Below are positions 30,954 to 32,313 of a stretch of 32,313 nt of DNA, piece after piece (the first letter of the stretch is position 1; the number at the start of each line of letters is the position of its first letter). A program made the translations under genes and the position numbers. The notes under the pieces were generated by a model. The model ran no database searches, was not told the DNA's origin, and saw only the letters and a list, made by a program, of their open reading frames with translations. This DNA is from Priapulus caudatus. Its lineage: Eukaryota > Priapulida > Priapulimorpha > Priapulimorphida > Priapulidae. Location: contig NW_014577364.1 in assembly GCF_000485595.1 (NCBI RefSeq), positions 33,161 through 65,473 of the forward strand, in the 5' to 3' direction.

Positions 30954-32239
30954 CACGGGGAAATTACCTCTAATTATCCAATATACCGCGAGCTCTCACA
31001 TACAGTGTCATCAATCTGCCGATAGGATGTGTCCTATTACACCATGGCAATTTCTGCTCAGTCATCGCCTGTATATGTGATATTGTGTGCCAAAGGGTAG
31101 TGCCGGTATGGGAAATGAAGAAATTTTCAGGTTTCATCGCAGAACTTACAATGTTTCTTAGTTCTGTGTTGGCAAGTACGTTTACATCTGTCTGAATTGG
31201 TGTCAGTGTAAGCATTTTGCAAGTACCTAGCAGTAATGACCTATCACTACTATAGCAGTTACCTAGCAGTGATTTTTTGTTTATTTTGTATTTTTATACG
31301 AGTCTTAGAAGCTTTAAATTGACTACGTCACGAATTTTCTACGGTAAAATGTGTAACATCTTTGTTGCAATTTTTTTTACATTAAAAGTAAGAACTAACG
31401 GGACTAAACGTATCGTCAAATTCTTACCTGATAAGATTGTTTCTCAACTAGTTAAAAATCCAAAAAACCTGGACGATTTGACATTAGTGTTCCTGACATT
31501 AATTGCTTTCTATAGGCATATAATATAGGCATACAATATAGTAAAATAAGAAGTATAATTAATGCAGCAATTTAACCATAAAAAGTTAACAGAATGACTT
31601 ATATTTTGTGAAAAAGTGGATTTTTTTTTTTACTATTTACGGTGACGTAATCACTTTTTATGATTAGTGTGCTACGATTCACGTTACGCTGGTATTAAAC
31701 AGCAGTTTGAACAGACCATGAATTATTTGCAAAGATTCAATCAATATTTATTATTGCACTACATGCATTTATTAGCAGTGCGACTGCCATATTCACTAGC
31801 AGTAGCCACTGACGTAATACACACACGTGTACACTTCTAGATATCCATTTAGACTATAAAATGTTTACAATATTATCAGGAGTCTATCAATATTGATAGA
31901 CTCCTGATATTATACAATGTTATTCAATATAAGTAAGACGGAGTCGACACGTAACGTTCGTAGAGAACCCCGAAAGGATTCTTTGTCATGATAATTATGG
32001 ATGATGGCTACCCATATGCCTGCGAAATATTGACACAGCCGTGTTATACTTCTTTATACACTGTCAAGTAAGCCAGAATGCCAGAGGTCATTTTAGTCGG
32101 TACGTCTATCTGAATGTTGATTATTATCCCTGACAATAACGATTTCATGCAACCCGGGCGAAACCCTCAGGGTACAGTATTTGAGCATGATTATATGGCA
32201 TCATGCAATAGCTGGCGTACATTTGGTTTAATATATATC
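30954..32239. other. AT-rich intergenic stretch
   Basis: No gene recognised; open frames of 81 and 83 codons (30970-31215 minus, 31277-31528 plus) have no recognisable features. Contains the perfect palindrome at 31874-31909. Confidence 0.45.
31874..31909. repeat. Perfect 36-bp palindrome, second copy
   Basis: TATCAGGAGTCTATCAAT is followed directly by its complement, with no loop. It shares its arm with the palindrome at 28599-28634. Confidence 0.85.
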
Positions 32240-32242
32240 TAT

Positions 32243-32313
32243 AGTAGTGTTGTCAATCGGTTGTAATTTCGTAATCGATCATCGGTTGGACCCAAGTAAC
32301 CGATGATCGGTTA
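32243..32313. mobile_element. Possible MITE start, cut by window end
   Basis: AGTAGTGTTGTCAATCGGTTG followed by alternating AATCGATCATCGGTT and AACCGATGATCGGTTA repeats, a layout like the subterminal repeats of hAT-type MITEs. The other end is outside the window. Confidence 0.35.

Overview
This is eukaryotic, almost certainly animal, genomic DNA. Genes are split by GT-AG introns, the recognisable proteins are metazoan in type, interstitial TTAGGG tracts occur, and the intergenic space is packed with small inverted-repeat transposons of the kinds common in marine invertebrates. I cannot name the species; a marine invertebrate is the best guess. The window looks like a long-read draft assembly: it has a 25-N gap and many one-base indels between repeated copies.

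Layout. 2-640: 3' part of a PIF/Harbinger transposase gene, cut by the window edge. 641-2065: no gene; tandem repeats, simple sequence and one inverted-repeat element. 2066-5739 (+): five exons of a lysocardiolipin acyltransferase 1-like gene (LCLAT1/AGPAT8 type); its N-terminal exon(s) are not in the window. 6308-7820 (-): complete three-exon gene for the spliceosomal core protein SmD1 (SNRPD1), convergent with the acyltransferase gene. 7821-9331: intergenic, with a possible SNRPD1 promoter. 9332-12516: first copy of a ~3.2 kb duplicated block without genes. 12517-15610: single-copy non-coding DNA. 15611-19170: an assembly gap (17411-17435) whose two flanks are near-copies of each other over ~1.8 kb, so the order here is partly artefactual. 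18407-23138: second copy of the 3.2 kb block, interrupted by a 1.62 kb transposon inserted at TTAA; the first copy preserves the empty site. 23892-24255: long-hairpin MITE. 24836-27011 (-): a two-exon gene predicted here, encoding a ~518-residue secreted, cysteine-free, Arg/Gly/Ser-rich protein with three RGD motifs and a C-terminal repeat; I recognise no family. A hAT-type MITE with a perfect 8-bp target duplication sits in its intron. 27012-32313: no gene I can support; microsatellites, a GGCCGTAGCTAGG-type MITE, two copies of a tiny palindrome, and the start of another possible element at the window end.

The genes do not form a pathway: one is phospholipid remodelling, one is pre-mRNA splicing, one is an orphan secreted protein. 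The most informative parts are (1) the duplicated block, which works as a natural before/after experiment for nested insertion (transposon in MITE in tRNA-derived SINE), (2) the false duplication across the gap, and (3) the orphan secreted RGD protein.
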